From positions 1-17,842 of the forward strand of contig JAEOUJ010000113.1 in the NCBI GenBank assembly GCA_016839405.1: a DNA stretch of 17,842 nucleotides. Direction: 5' to 3'. The position numbers and the translations under genes were made by a program. The notes under the pieces were generated by a model. The model searched no databases and had not been told where the DNA came from. It saw only the letters and a list, made by a program, of their open reading frames with translations. The number at the start of each line of letters is the position of its first letter. The first letter of the stretch is position 1. This stretch comes from Candidatus Gerdarchaeota archaeon (GTDB lineage: Archaea; Asgardarchaeota; Heimdallarchaeia; JABLTI01). Below, piece after piece: positions 1 to 8,100 of the stretch.

Positions 1-131
1 ATTAGTGTACTTGCAATAGTACCTGAAATTATTCCTCCACCATCAAAGGAAAGAGCAATTACAGCCTGTAAGAATATACCAAAAAAGAGATTCACAGTTG
101 TTTTCTTTCCCAAATTGGAGGTTGTTGACAT
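1..131 (-). CDS. N-terminal start of a membrane permease, probably SLC41/MgtE-type cation transporter (partial)
   Basis: The gene begins with ATG at 131 and runs off the left edge, so only about 43 residues are visible. They start MSTTSNLGKKTTVNLFFGIF and continue into a hydrophobic stretch ending with a Gly-rich FDGGGIISGT segment, as expected for a first membrane helix. A GGTGA ribosome-binding site lies 6 nt before the ATG on the minus strand. The assignment rests mainly on context: in many archaea a protein with PhoU and TrkA-C domains (COG3273 type), as encoded just upstream here, is paired with an MgtE/SLC41-like divalent cation permease (COG1824 type). The visible residues are compatible with this but do not prove it; any polytopic membrane protein could begin this way. 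Confidence 0.45.
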   Translation of the reverse strand, partial: MSTTSNLGKKTTVNLFFGIFLQAVIALSFDGGGIISGTIASTL

Positions 132-198
132 TTAATTCACCATTTTAAAAGACATATACAAATACATGTGCAAACCACGTACCAATTATTGAAAGGTA

Positions 199-218
199 TT
201 GACTTCTTTAGAAGTCAA
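199..218. repeat. Perfect 8-bp inverted repeat with 4-nt loop between the PhoU-like gene and the permease gene
   Basis: TTGACTTC (199-206) and GAAGTCAA (211-218) are exact inverted repeats around TTTA. It lies 20 nt after the stop of the PhoU/TrkA-C gene and 68 nt before the permease ATG, both on the minus strand. It could be a terminator hairpin (no strong T-run follows) or an operator for the permease. The 15-nt string at 207-221 recurs exactly upstream of the uvrA-type gene (5024-5038), which favours a protein-binding site. Confidence 0.5.
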
Positions 219-238
219 ATATTCGACTGCAAACTTAA

Positions 239-2302
239 TTATTCGTTTTTAGTTACTGTTTCTGCTGCTTCCTCAGCAGCTTTTTGTGCAGCTTCTTTTA
301 CTTCTTTTTCTAGCACCTCCTTTGCTGCTTCTTCAGCAGCTTTTTTAGCAGCTTTAGATGCAACTTTCTTAGTTTCTTTTTCTACTACTTCTGTAGCAGC
401 TTCTTCAGCAGCTTTAGTTGCTACTCGTTTACCGCCCCTTTCGACAGCTTTTTCAGCTGCTTTTTCAGCTACTTCTTTTGCAGCTTCTACTGCAGCATCC
501 TTAACGATTTTTTCTGGTTCATCAACAGAAACAGTTTCTTTAATTGCATCAGATGCAGCTCTCTTAGCAGCTCGTTCAGTATCTAATTTAACAGCATCTT
601 TTACAACAGTTTCAACTTCTGCAGCAGCCTTTTCTACAGCAGCTTTAGATGCTTTCTTAATTACGGAAACAGATTTCTCTTCTAGTTCATCTTCAGCTGC
701 TTCTTTAGCTATTTGTTCAACCTTCTTTTTGGCATCTTCTACTTTTTTCTTTGTAGCTGCTTCTACTGCATCTTGCACTGCTTTTTTAGCTTCTTTTTGT
801 TCAACACCGGGTTGTTCTGTTTTTACATTTTCTAATGTTTCTTTAACCACATCTGAAACTATTTTTTTCGCAGCTGCTTTTGTTGCTTTTTCTGTTTCTA
901 TTGTTGCAGCTTCCTCCGCAGCTTTTGTAGCAACTCGTTCATGTGCTTTTTCAGCTGCTTTAGTAGCTACATCTTGAGCAGCTTTTAATGATGCTTCTTT
1001 TGCAGCTTTTTCCGTTGCTTCTTCAGCAACCTTTTCAGCAACTTCATCTAATTTCTCAGTTGCAGCTTTCTTTGTTGCTTCTAATTCAGCTTCTTTTTCT
1101 TCAATTGCTTCTTCTTCACGTTTCTGGAAAGCATTACAAGCATCACGTAAACCAGTAAAAACAATTGTATCACCAGCACGTATTTTAGTTCGTCGTCTTG
1201 GTTTGAAGTAATGACCACCTGCTCTTTTAATTCCCAAAACTCTAATACCAAATTCATCCAAATAGTTTCCAGCAGGAACTGTTTTACCAATTATTAAAGA
1301 TAACTCTTCAACAGCTTTTTCAAAGATATTTTCTGCTGATTCTCCAATAACAAGTTCTATTATTGGATGTGAAGGTAATTCAGCCATAACAATTTTAGCA
1401 ATTTGATTTGCTGAATCAGATATATTTTCAGTAGCTATTATTATTCTTAATATACCTTGTAAAGCTGATATATCTTCTGAGATTGATTTTGATAAATTTA
1501 AGACAGCAGCTTCAGCTTTATTTCTTATGGAATCAACTCTTTTTTCCATATTTGTGACTAATTGAGCTAATTCTTTGTTATTATAAAGAACAGCACCATA
1601 AGCTAAATCAACCATGACTTCACTTGTATCTTTTAAAGCAATTAAGTAATCAACAAGATTATCAGTAATTGATTCTTCTGTAATAATCTCTTCGTCTTCT
1701 TCTGGGGGAGCTATTTCCTCTGTAGAACCACCAACTAACAATTTTAACAAGCTTATACCTGAACTTGATCCACTTGCTAATATAACATCACCAGCTTCAA
1801 GTATAGATGATTGATTAGGTGAAATTGTCCATTTACCCTTTCTTCTTAAAGCTGAAATTGCTATAGAGTAATTCATTTTTTCAATAACATCTTGAATAGA
1901 ATAATCTTTCAAAATTGATTCTTCTGATATTTCTCCACGCATCAAATCCCTGGCAACCTTTTGTGAAAAATCTTTGATAATTTGATGTACATTAAATCCT
2001 TTAAGAAGGACATTAGCAATATCGGTTGCAGAATTTGCTATATCTTCACTTGCTTGTCCTAGAACAACAAGAGGTAAAGTTGCTTCAGCATCTCGTCCAT
2101 CGCGGACTGCGACTTGCAAAGACATAGTTAATAAATAATCATAATGAACAACAAGATCTCTAAGCTCTTTTACTTCCGCAGCTAGTTCCTTATCTTCAAA
2201 TATGACTGATGAATATGCTAAATCAACCATAATACTACAAAAGTCCTTAATTCGTTTTAAGGCATCTTTTGCAGAAATTGGTTCATAAGCTACTTTTGGC
2301 AT
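239..2302 (-). CDS. Double PhoU / TrkA-C (RCK_C) domain protein with long Ala-Lys-Glu helical tail
   Basis: A soluble 687-residue protein, likely a cytoplasmic regulator of the adjacent cation permease. The first ~395 residues are two matching units: a PhoU-like helical bundle (about 10-100 and 215-310, each with an MVDLAY...KEL segment) followed by a TrkA-C-like fold (about 125-190 and 325-390, each ending in a GDxI strand: GDVILASG near 171, GDTIVFTG near 377). This is the layout of the archaeal COG3273 family, usually about 400 residues. From about 395 to 687 there is an extra, almost entirely Ala/Lys/Glu/Val tail that should form very long charged helix. It contains internal copies, for example RVATKAAEEAAT at 456-467 and 626-637. 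TrkA-C domains bind small ligands; the ligand here is unknown. The ATG start at 2302 is well placed before the first PhoU helix. The domain reading is firm; pairing with the transporter is inference. Confidence 0.8.
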   Translation of the reverse strand: MPKVAYEPISAKDALKRIKDFCSIMVDLAYSSVIFEDKELAAEVKELRDLVVHYDYLLTMSLQVAVRDGRDAEATLPLVVLGQASEDIANSATDIANVLLKGFNVHQIIKDFSQKVARDLMRGEISEESILKDYSIQDVIEKMNYSIAISALRRKGKWTISPNQSSILEAGDVILASGSSSGISLLKLLVGGSTEEIAPPEEDEEIITEESITDNLVDYLIALKDTSEVMVDLAYGAVLYNNKELAQLVTNMEKRVDSIRNKAEAAVLNLSKSISEDISALQGILRIIIATENISDSANQIAKIVMAELPSHPIIELVIGESAENIFEKAVEELSLIIGKTVPAGNYLDEFGIRVLGIKRAGGHYFKPRRRTKIRAGDTIVFTGLRDACNAFQKREEEAIEEKEAELEATKKAATEKLDEVAEKVAEEATEKAAKEASLKAAQDVATKAAEKAHERVATKAAEEAATIETEKATKAAAKKIVSDVVKETLENVKTEQPGVEQKEAKKAVQDAVEAATKKKVEDAKKKVEQIAKEAAEDELEEKSVSVIKKASKAAVEKAAAEVETVVKDAVKLDTERAAKRAASDAIKETVSVDEPEKIVKDAAVEAAKEVAEKAAEKAVERGGKRVATKAAEEAATEVVEKETKKVASKAAKKAAEEAAKEVLEKEVKEAAQKAAEEAAETVTKNE

Positions 2303-2483
2303 AAGATCAATTATCCTATAATTTTTTTGCTAAAGGATGTTTAAACCACCCAAACTAATAAAGGATTTGTGATAGTTTAAAATATCACCTAAGATTGTTT
2401 TTTTGTAAGAACTATTTTAAAGTTCCCATAATTTAAAACTAATCATTAAGAATTGATTGAATTAATTAAAAATTATATCAATT

Positions 2484-2978
2484 TTATTGTTTATTATGTT
2501 CGTTATAATTATTATATATATTATTAATTTTCTTCCAAATTTCCTCTGTGGATGTAAAAATGGTATTATAAAGTTTTAAGTTAATGGTTCTTGCAGTTTC
2601 TTTTGTTATAAAACTAATTTCTTCAGGTTTTTTGTCATGATCTTCTTTATTTACGAAGAAATCAGTAATAGATGGCCAAGAATGATATTCAATAAATTCT
2701 ACTTTTTTATTTTGTATGCATATACCTTTGTCATCGAAAATTATAGTGTCAATTGAATGTGTAAAATAGATGTATAATTTATAAGGAAAATATAAAACAA
2801 GCCAAAAACCCAGTAAAACAATGAAAGGAAGTGATGTATAGAAAAATTTCCCTCCATAATCTAATGCCATATAGATTAATCCTGATAACAAAAGAATTAC
2901 TATTAATGTAATGAATAATAAACTCTCTATTCCAGCAGGCTTTAACACATAGCTTGGTGATTCTTTATAATCCTCCAA
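2484..2978 (-). CDS. Small two-helix membrane protein with C-terminal soluble domain, unknown function
   Basis: I do not recognise this 164-residue protein. It has a short polar N-terminus, two hydrophobic helices (about residues 19-40 and 45-70), and a cytoplasmic part of about 90 residues with alternating beta strands (IDTIIFDDKGICIQNKKVEF, then strands near ISFIT and TINLKL) and a terminal helix. That arrangement resembles small bacterial PH-like (YcxB/bPH2-like) membrane proteins, but the similarity is only by shape. The start is TTG at 2978, supported by an AGGTG ribosome-binding site 6 nt upstream on the minus strand; no earlier in-frame ATG fits. It lies 67 nt downstream of the SRD5A-like gene on the same strand, so the two may be cotranscribed. 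Confidence 0.6.
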   Translation of the reverse strand: MEDYKESPSYVLKPAGIESLLFITLIVILLLSGLIYMALDYGGKFFYTSLPFIVLLGFWLVLYFPYKLYIYFTHSIDTIIFDDKGICIQNKKVEFIEYHSWPSITDFFVNKEDHDKKPEEISFITKETARTINLKLYNTIFTSTEEIWKKINNIYNNYNEHNKQ

Positions 2979-3045
2979 TTATAACACCTATAAATTCATT
3001 TATCATGAAATTAGTTAAAAATTATTGGGAGATTTTTAAAATTAA

Positions 3046-3885
3046 TTAAATAAGGAAAGGAATAATTGCTTTCCGCTCTTCTGGATAATCTTCAAAAGTC
3101 TCTTTATACCATTTATGGTTTGATATTGCTCTTGGAAAGAGGTTTGCTACTGTCCATAATGCAAAATACATACCAGCTAATGACCAGGTTAAAACTGCCC
3201 ATCCTGCCCACTCTAGAATTTCACCCAAATAATTTGGACAAGAAAGACGCTTATATAATCCTCCATAGGGGATTTTATACGAATTATCGGTATCATCTGG
3301 TTTACGAAGGCTTCTTAAAATAGAATCAGAATGTTTGTTTATAAAATAACCAGCAATAAAAATCAAAATTCCAAGAATAAATTGTGGAGAATATAACCAT
3401 GATATGCTATAATTTGCATTTGAAAGAGGATACATTAGAGAACCAGAATATAAGGGATCTGAAAATGTAAATAACCAACGCCCTTGAATATAAGCATTAA
3501 TTAAATTAAACACAAAACCCATGGCTACAACAGTTAAGGTTATTTTCTTACCATTTCTAATTCTAAAGGGATAAATAAAAACACGATGAGTGTAATGAGT
3601 GAACCAAACAGCTAAGAAAACATAATGAACAATGCTTGTAAGTTTATCACTTAATATAAAACAAACAAGGATAACTAGTATTGTTGGTATTTCCATAATA
3701 AACCAACCAAGATGAGTGTTAATTGGAGGTCCCCATAATTTGCTTGTGTGACGGCCATAACCAGCTGTAACAAAAAACAACAAGATGAAAACTGCTACTG
3801 CGATGCCAAGTGAAACCAATAATAAAATTCCATAAAACATCGGTTCTTGTGGAAACCAGAGTCCAATATCCATAGTTGAAATCAT
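3046..3885 (-). CDS. Steroid 5-alpha-reductase (SRD5A)-family membrane oxidoreductase
   Basis: A polytopic membrane enzyme of 279 residues, close in length to human SRD5A1 (about 259), predicted to reduce a C=C bond next to a carbonyl with NADPH. Family motifs are visible along the whole length: AGYGRH (41-46), GWFIMEIP (60-67, with the Glu equivalent to SRD5A2 Glu57 at 65), THYTHRVFIYPFR (97-109, with the Tyr equivalent to Tyr91 at 98), KHSDSILRSLRKP (184-196), YKIPYGGLY (203-211), PNYLGEILEWAG (217-228) and a final HKWYKETFEDYPEERKAIIP block (257-276). The C-terminal half is strikingly like the eukaryotic steroid reductases. The natural substrate is unknown; an isoprenoid or polyprenol lipid is as likely as a sterol. 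Start: ATG 3885 is used, but a GGATGAT motif overlapping it fits better with the in-frame ATG at 3873. A foldable leader lies just upstream. Confidence 0.88.
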   Translation of the reverse strand: MISTMDIGLWFPQEPMFYGILLLVSLGIAVAVFILLFFVTAGYGRHTSKLWGPPINTHLGWFIMEIPTILVILVCFILSDKLTSIVHYVFLAVWFTHYTHRVFIYPFRIRNGKKITLTVVAMGFVFNLINAYIQGRWLFTFSDPLYSGSLMYPLSNANYSISWLYSPQFILGILIFIAGYFINKHSDSILRSLRKPDDTDNSYKIPYGGLYKRLSCPNYLGEILEWAGWAVLTWSLAGMYFALWTVANLFPRAISNHKWYKETFEDYPEERKAIIPFLI

Positions 3886-3900
3886 CCTAATAGTTAGTAA

Positions 3901-3967
3901 AGATAGTAATATTAAGAGCTATGCCATCGCTCATTGAAGTAATTTTGATTCACTTCATAGACTATCT
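3901..3967 (-). promoter_or_regulatory. Predicted three-way-junction leader RNA upstream of the SRD5A-like gene
   Basis: Three nested stems are visible. P1 is AGATAGT (3901-3907) with ACTATCT (3961-3967). Inside it are GAGC/GCTC (3916-3919 with 3929-3932) and a longer hairpin TGAAGT/ACTTCA (3935-3940 with 3952-3957), extended by AAT/ATT with one bulged C. The element ends 15 nt before the ATG at 3885 on the minus strand, the position of a 5' leader. Because the stems are symmetrical, the plus strand folds equally well. No known riboswitch class is recognised. Confidence 0.35.
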
Positions 3968-4068
3968 CTGTTTGTAAAAAGAAAAGCAAGTAATCAATTT
4001 TAAACTTTTCTTATAAGATAAATAAAATAAGAAATAACGCTATTAATGATAATAACTAACATATCTAT

Positions 4069-4150
4069 GGGTCCGTTTTACCTTAAGTTGCACTGAGATT
4101 TGGGAGTTCCCCAACAATGAAGTGTGAAGAGTCATAAACGGACCTACAAT
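4069..4150 (+). ncRNA. Predicted H/ACA guide sRNA for pseudouridylation of 23S rRNA (helix 69 flank)
   Basis: The sequence folds as one H/ACA hairpin. The lower stem is GGGUCCGUUU (4069-4078) with AAACGGACCU (4136-4145). The upper stem is UUGCACU (4088-4094) with AGUGUGA (4121-4127). Next comes a K-turn-like internal loop with CUGA (4093-4096) and AUGA (4117-4120), giving tandem G.A pairs, then a UUGGG/CCCAA cap. ACA follows at 4146-4148 and a T-run from 4150. The pocket arms are CCUUAA (4081-4086) and GAGUCAU (4129-4135). Together they complement AUGACUC-UC-UUAAGG, the conserved large-subunit rRNA segment after helix 69, leaving the unpaired U-N that such guides require. That U aligns with E. 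coli U1923 and, as I recall, yeast Psi2266. One irregularity: 17 nt separate the top of the right arm from ACA, against the usual 14-16. The 3' end overlaps the methyltransferase stop codon on the other strand. Confidence 0.7.
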
Positions 4151-4860
4151 TTTTTCTCTTTCTTTGCTTTTGAAATATTAGAATCAATAATTTTTTTTGC
4201 ATTGGGGTTTTTCTCAAATCCAAGATATTTCCTTTTATGTTTTATACAAGCAACAGCAGTTGTTCCATTACCCATAAAGGGATCTAAAACCAGATCATTT
4301 TTTTCACTAGAATATAGCAGTAATTTTTCAATCAATTGATCAGGTAATTTTGTTGAATTTTTCATTTCTTTTTTAAGATACTCCCGTTTAATCTCAATAA
4401 CATCTTCTGGATAATGATCAATTTTATTAAAATAATATTCTTTTGGATTCTTTACAATGAATAAAATATGATAATGACTTGTAACAAATTTCCTCTTTGT
4501 AAAAACACCAAATTGATATTTCCAAATCAAGTGATTAATTGTTATAAAACCAATATCATCAATAGCAATTAAGATATCTTTAAGATTTGTCCAACCTGAG
4601 AAAATATAAGCACTACCTGTTTCTTTAAGAATAGGGTAAATAACTTCAATCCATTTTCTTGTAAAATTAAAATAGTTACTTTTAGTTATTTCAGTATAAC
4701 CAGAAACTACGTATTCACTATCTCTATTATATAATGCACTTTTACCATTGAATTCTATGCCAAATGGAGGATCTGCAATAATCAAATCTATTGAATTATC
4801 AGGAATTCTTTTAGGTATTCCTTCAATGCAATCCTCATAATAGATTATATCAGTTTCCAA
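4144..4860 (-). CDS. Site-specific DNA methyltransferase, beta-class (N6-adenine or N4-cytosine), solitary
   Basis: A SAM-dependent DNA amino-methyltransferase of 238 residues. The catalytic motif IV, ADPPFGIEF (29-37), is near the N-terminus, and the SAM-binding motif, VLDPFMGNGTT (191-201), is near the C-terminus. This permuted order defines beta-class enzymes. The text around them (YEDCIEGIP at 8-16, DLIIADPP, then a KYLGFE strand after motif I) is typical. The DPPF form occurs in both N6-adenine and N4-cytosine enzymes, so the modified base is not settled. No restriction endonuclease lies on either side, so it is probably a solitary methylase. The protein is short for the class, with a small region for target recognition between residues about 110 and 180. 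The start is TTG at 4860; no in-frame ATG precedes motif IV. Its last codons are antisense to the 3' end of the guide RNA. Confidence 0.85.
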   Translation of the reverse strand: METDIIYYEDCIEGIPKRIPDNSIDLIIADPPFGIEFNGKSALYNRDSEYVVSGYTEITKSNYFNFTRKWIEVIYPILKETGSAYIFSGWTNLKDILIAIDDIGFITINHLIWKYQFGVFTKRKFVTSHYHILFIVKNPKEYYFNKIDHYPEDVIEIKREYLKKEMKNSTKLPDQLIEKLLLYSSEKNDLVLDPFMGNGTTAVACIKHKRKYLGFEKNPNAKKIIDSNISKAKKEKKL

Positions 4861-5023
4861 TTTTTAATACCACTTTGTCTATTATTGATTATCTTTATTA
4901 TCTTCATTTATCTCTCTTACATAATACTTTCGCCTATCTCTCTACGAATCCTTCTTTTTCTAAAATAAAATTTTATTATTTTATTAATGGGAAATTAAAA
5001 ATCAAAATTACAATAAGACTTTA

Positions 5024-5038
5024 TTTAGAAGTCAAATA
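5024..5038. repeat. 15-nt string shared with 207-221, upstream of the uvrA-type gene
   Basis: TTTAGAAGTCAAATA occurs here and, identically, at 207-221 after the PhoU/TrkA-C gene. Here it is the right half of a weaker inverted repeat, GACTT (5018-5022) with AAGTC (5029-5033). It lies just upstream of the TATA-like element of the uvrA-type gene, so a shared regulator-binding site is possible. Confidence 0.4.
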
Positions 5039-5040
5039 AT

Positions 5041-5071
5041 CAACTCATATTTCATATAAAAACATGAGTTG
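5041..5071 (+). promoter_or_regulatory. Probable promoter of the double uvrA gene: TATA-like element framed by an 8-bp inverted repeat
   Basis: CAACTCAT (5041-5048) and ATGAGTTG (5064-5071) are perfect inverted repeats. The 15 nt between them contain a TATA-like ATTTCATATAAAAA (5049-5062 including the flank). A factor bound to the repeat would cover the TATA box, as in classic archaeal repressor sites. Transcription would be expected to start near 5080-5085, giving a leader of about 60 nt. TTTCATATAAA recurs as the likely TATA element of the kinase gene at 15788. Confidence 0.45.
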
Positions 5072-5144
5072 TAATAGGAAATTAATCTAATATTAAAGTC
5101 CGAGTAAAATTATACATTAAAAGCTTGTCGAGGATTATATTATT

Positions 5145-8100
5145 TTGACAACAGAAGAAATTAGAGAACATATAATTGTCAAGGGTGCTAAACAACATAA
5201 TCTTAAGGATATTAACCTAGATATTCCAAGAGATAAGTTAATTGTACTTACAGGTGTATCTGGTTCAGGAAAATCAAGTCTTGCTTTCGATACGATTTTT
5301 GCTGAAGGGCAAAGACGTTATGTTGAATCTCTCTCAGCGTATGCTAGGCAATTTATGGCTCAAATGAGTAAACCTGATGTTGAATCAATTGAGGGATTAT
5401 CACCAGCAGTTTCTATTAGTCAAAAAACAACAAGTTATAATCCACGCAGCACGGTGGGTACTGTTACGGAAATTTATGATTTTTTGAGAGTTTTATTTGC
5501 AAGAATAGGTATACCATATTGCCCTAATTGTCATATAGAGATTAAAGCTCAAACAGTATCACGAATTGTAAAGCAAGTCCTAACGGATTATTTAGATCAT
5601 GATATAATGGTTTTAGCACCCATAGTCCGTGATAGGAAGGGAGAATATCAAAAGGAATTGAAAGGACTTCGAGAAGCTGGTTATATTAGAGCAAGAATCG
5701 ATTATGAAATCAAACGTCTAGATGAAATGTCTGATGAAGATATGATTCTTTCAAGATATTATCGACATACAATTGAAGCTATAATTGATCGAATTACAAT
5801 AAGCAAAGATGAAGAAGATAGATTGGCAGAAGCCATTGAACAAGCAATTAATTTGAGTGATGGAATTGTTATAATCACTACACCTGAAGCTTCTGATTTG
5901 AAAAGACAAATAACATTGAAGAAAAAAACAGTAAAAGATATAGATGAAAAAATCAAAGATGAAAGACTATTCTCAATTCATTTAGCATGCCCAAAATGCG
6001 GTTTGAGTTTTCCAAAATTAGAGCCACGAAATTTCTCTTTTAATTCAATTCATGGAGCATGTGAGGAATGTAAAGGTTTAGGTACAACAATTGAAGTTGA
6101 CCCAGAGATATTGGTTGTTAATAAAGAGCTTTCTTTGAGAGAAGGTGCATTAGCAGATTATGATATAACCAGAGAGAGATTTAGATTATCAAATATGCAT
6201 CTTAAAAGGATGAAGGCGATTGTTGAAGGATTGGGTTTTACAATAGACACACCATTAAAAGATATTACAGAAGAACAATGGAATAATTTCTTCTATGGAC
6301 CAAAGAAAGCAATTCGAGTTGATTATGAATTTTCATGGCAAGATAAAAGAGGTGGAATGGGTAAAGGAATAGCTAAAGTTAGATTTCAAGGATTAAATCC
6401 TATAATAATGAATCGTTTTAAAAGAACTTCATCAAATTACATTCGAAATTTCATAACTGAATTTACAGTTCCAATAAATTGCAGAAGCTGTGATGGCTCA
6501 GGTTTAAAGGTAGAAAGTAGATCTGTATTTTTTAAGAAAAAAACAATAGCTGATATCTCTGCAATGTCTGTTGATAATGCTTTAGATTTCTTTAATAATA
6601 TTAAATTAACAAAAACAGAGAAGATAATTGCTCAAAGTCTAATGAATGAAATTCTGATGAGATTACATTTTCTTTTAGATGTTGGTTTGCCATATCTTAC
6701 ATTAAATCGCAGAGCAAATAGTTTATCAGGTGGAGAAAGCCAACGCATAAGACTTGGAACTCAGATAGGCTCGAGTTTAGAGAATGTTCTATATATACTT
6801 GATGAACCTAGTATAGGTTTACATAATAGAGATAATATGAAATTAATTAAAACTCTTCAAGAACTTAGAGATAAGGGAAATACAATACTTGTTTCTGAAC
6901 ATGATATAGATACAATGTTAGCGGCTGATTGGCTAATTGATATTGGCCCTCAGGCGGGTAATTTTGGCGGGGAAATTATTGGTGAAGGTCCTCCATCAAA
7001 TATAGCTAATAAAGAGAATTCAATTACAGGTCAGTTTCTTGCAGGAAAACAGAAAATTAAAATGCCTGAGAGTAGAAGAAAGGGGAATGGTAAAATATTA
7101 ACAGTAAAAGGAGCAGCTCAAAATAATCTTAAAGGAATTGATGTGGAATTCCCATTAGGATTGTTTATCTGTGTAACGGGAGTTAGTGGTTCAGGTAAGA
7201 GCTCATTAGTATCGGAAATTTTATGGAAAACATTAGCTAGAAATTTAAATAGAGCAAAAACAAAACCTGGGAAACATAAGGAAATTATTGGTGAGGAATT
7301 CTTAGATAAAGTTATAGAAATTGATCAATCACCAATTGGATATACTCCTCGTTCAGTACCTGCAACTTATTCTAAAGTATTAGATCATATAAGAGACCTA
7401 TATTCATTATTACCAATGGCAAAAGCTCGTGGTTTTAAAAAAGGAAGATTTTCATTTAATACAAAACAGGGAAGATGCTCTGCTTGTAATGGTTTGGGTT
7501 ATAATAGAATAGAAATGCAATTTTTACCTGATCTAGAAGTAGAATGTGAAGTATGCTTAGGAAAACGCTTCAGTGCAGAAACATTAGAGATAAGGTATCA
7601 TGATAAGAATATCTACCAAGTATTAGATATGACAGTTAACAAAGCACTAGAATTCTTTGAAAACCACCCAAAAATTACAAAGATATTACTAACAATGCAA
7701 GATGTAGGTTTGGGTTATATTAAGTTAGGGCAATCTTCAACAACACTCAGCGGTGGTGAAGCACAAAGAATAAAAATATCACGAGAATTAAGCAAAAAAG
7801 CAACTGGAAAAACTCTTTATCTATTGGAGGAACCAACAGTTGGGCTTCATTCATATGATGTTAATAACTTATTAACTGTACTCAATCGTTTGGTGGAATC
7901 AGGGAATACAGTAGCTGTTGTTGAACATAATCTTGATGTCATTAAATGTGCTGACTGGATAATAGATCTCGGACCTGAAGGGGGAGATAGTGGAGGAAGA
8001 ATTGTCTGTGTAGGAACACCAGAAGATATAGCAAAAAATGATAAATCATTTACAGGAATTGCATTGCGAAAGGTTTTGCATAAAGATATTTTAGTGAAGC

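Noticed and set aside
168..977. Long open frame on the plus strand rich in Ser/Ala/Phe
   Set aside because: It is the antisense of the Ala/Lys/Glu tail of the PhoU/TrkA-C gene; the repetitive codons keep the opposite strand free of stops. It resembles no protein family and has no ribosome-binding site.
4069..4150. Possible tRNA, because of a long closing stem and several hairpins
   Set aside because: There is no T-arm GGTTCRANTCC, no anticodon-loop pattern and no CCA-type 3' end; the fold and ACA fit an H/ACA guide instead.
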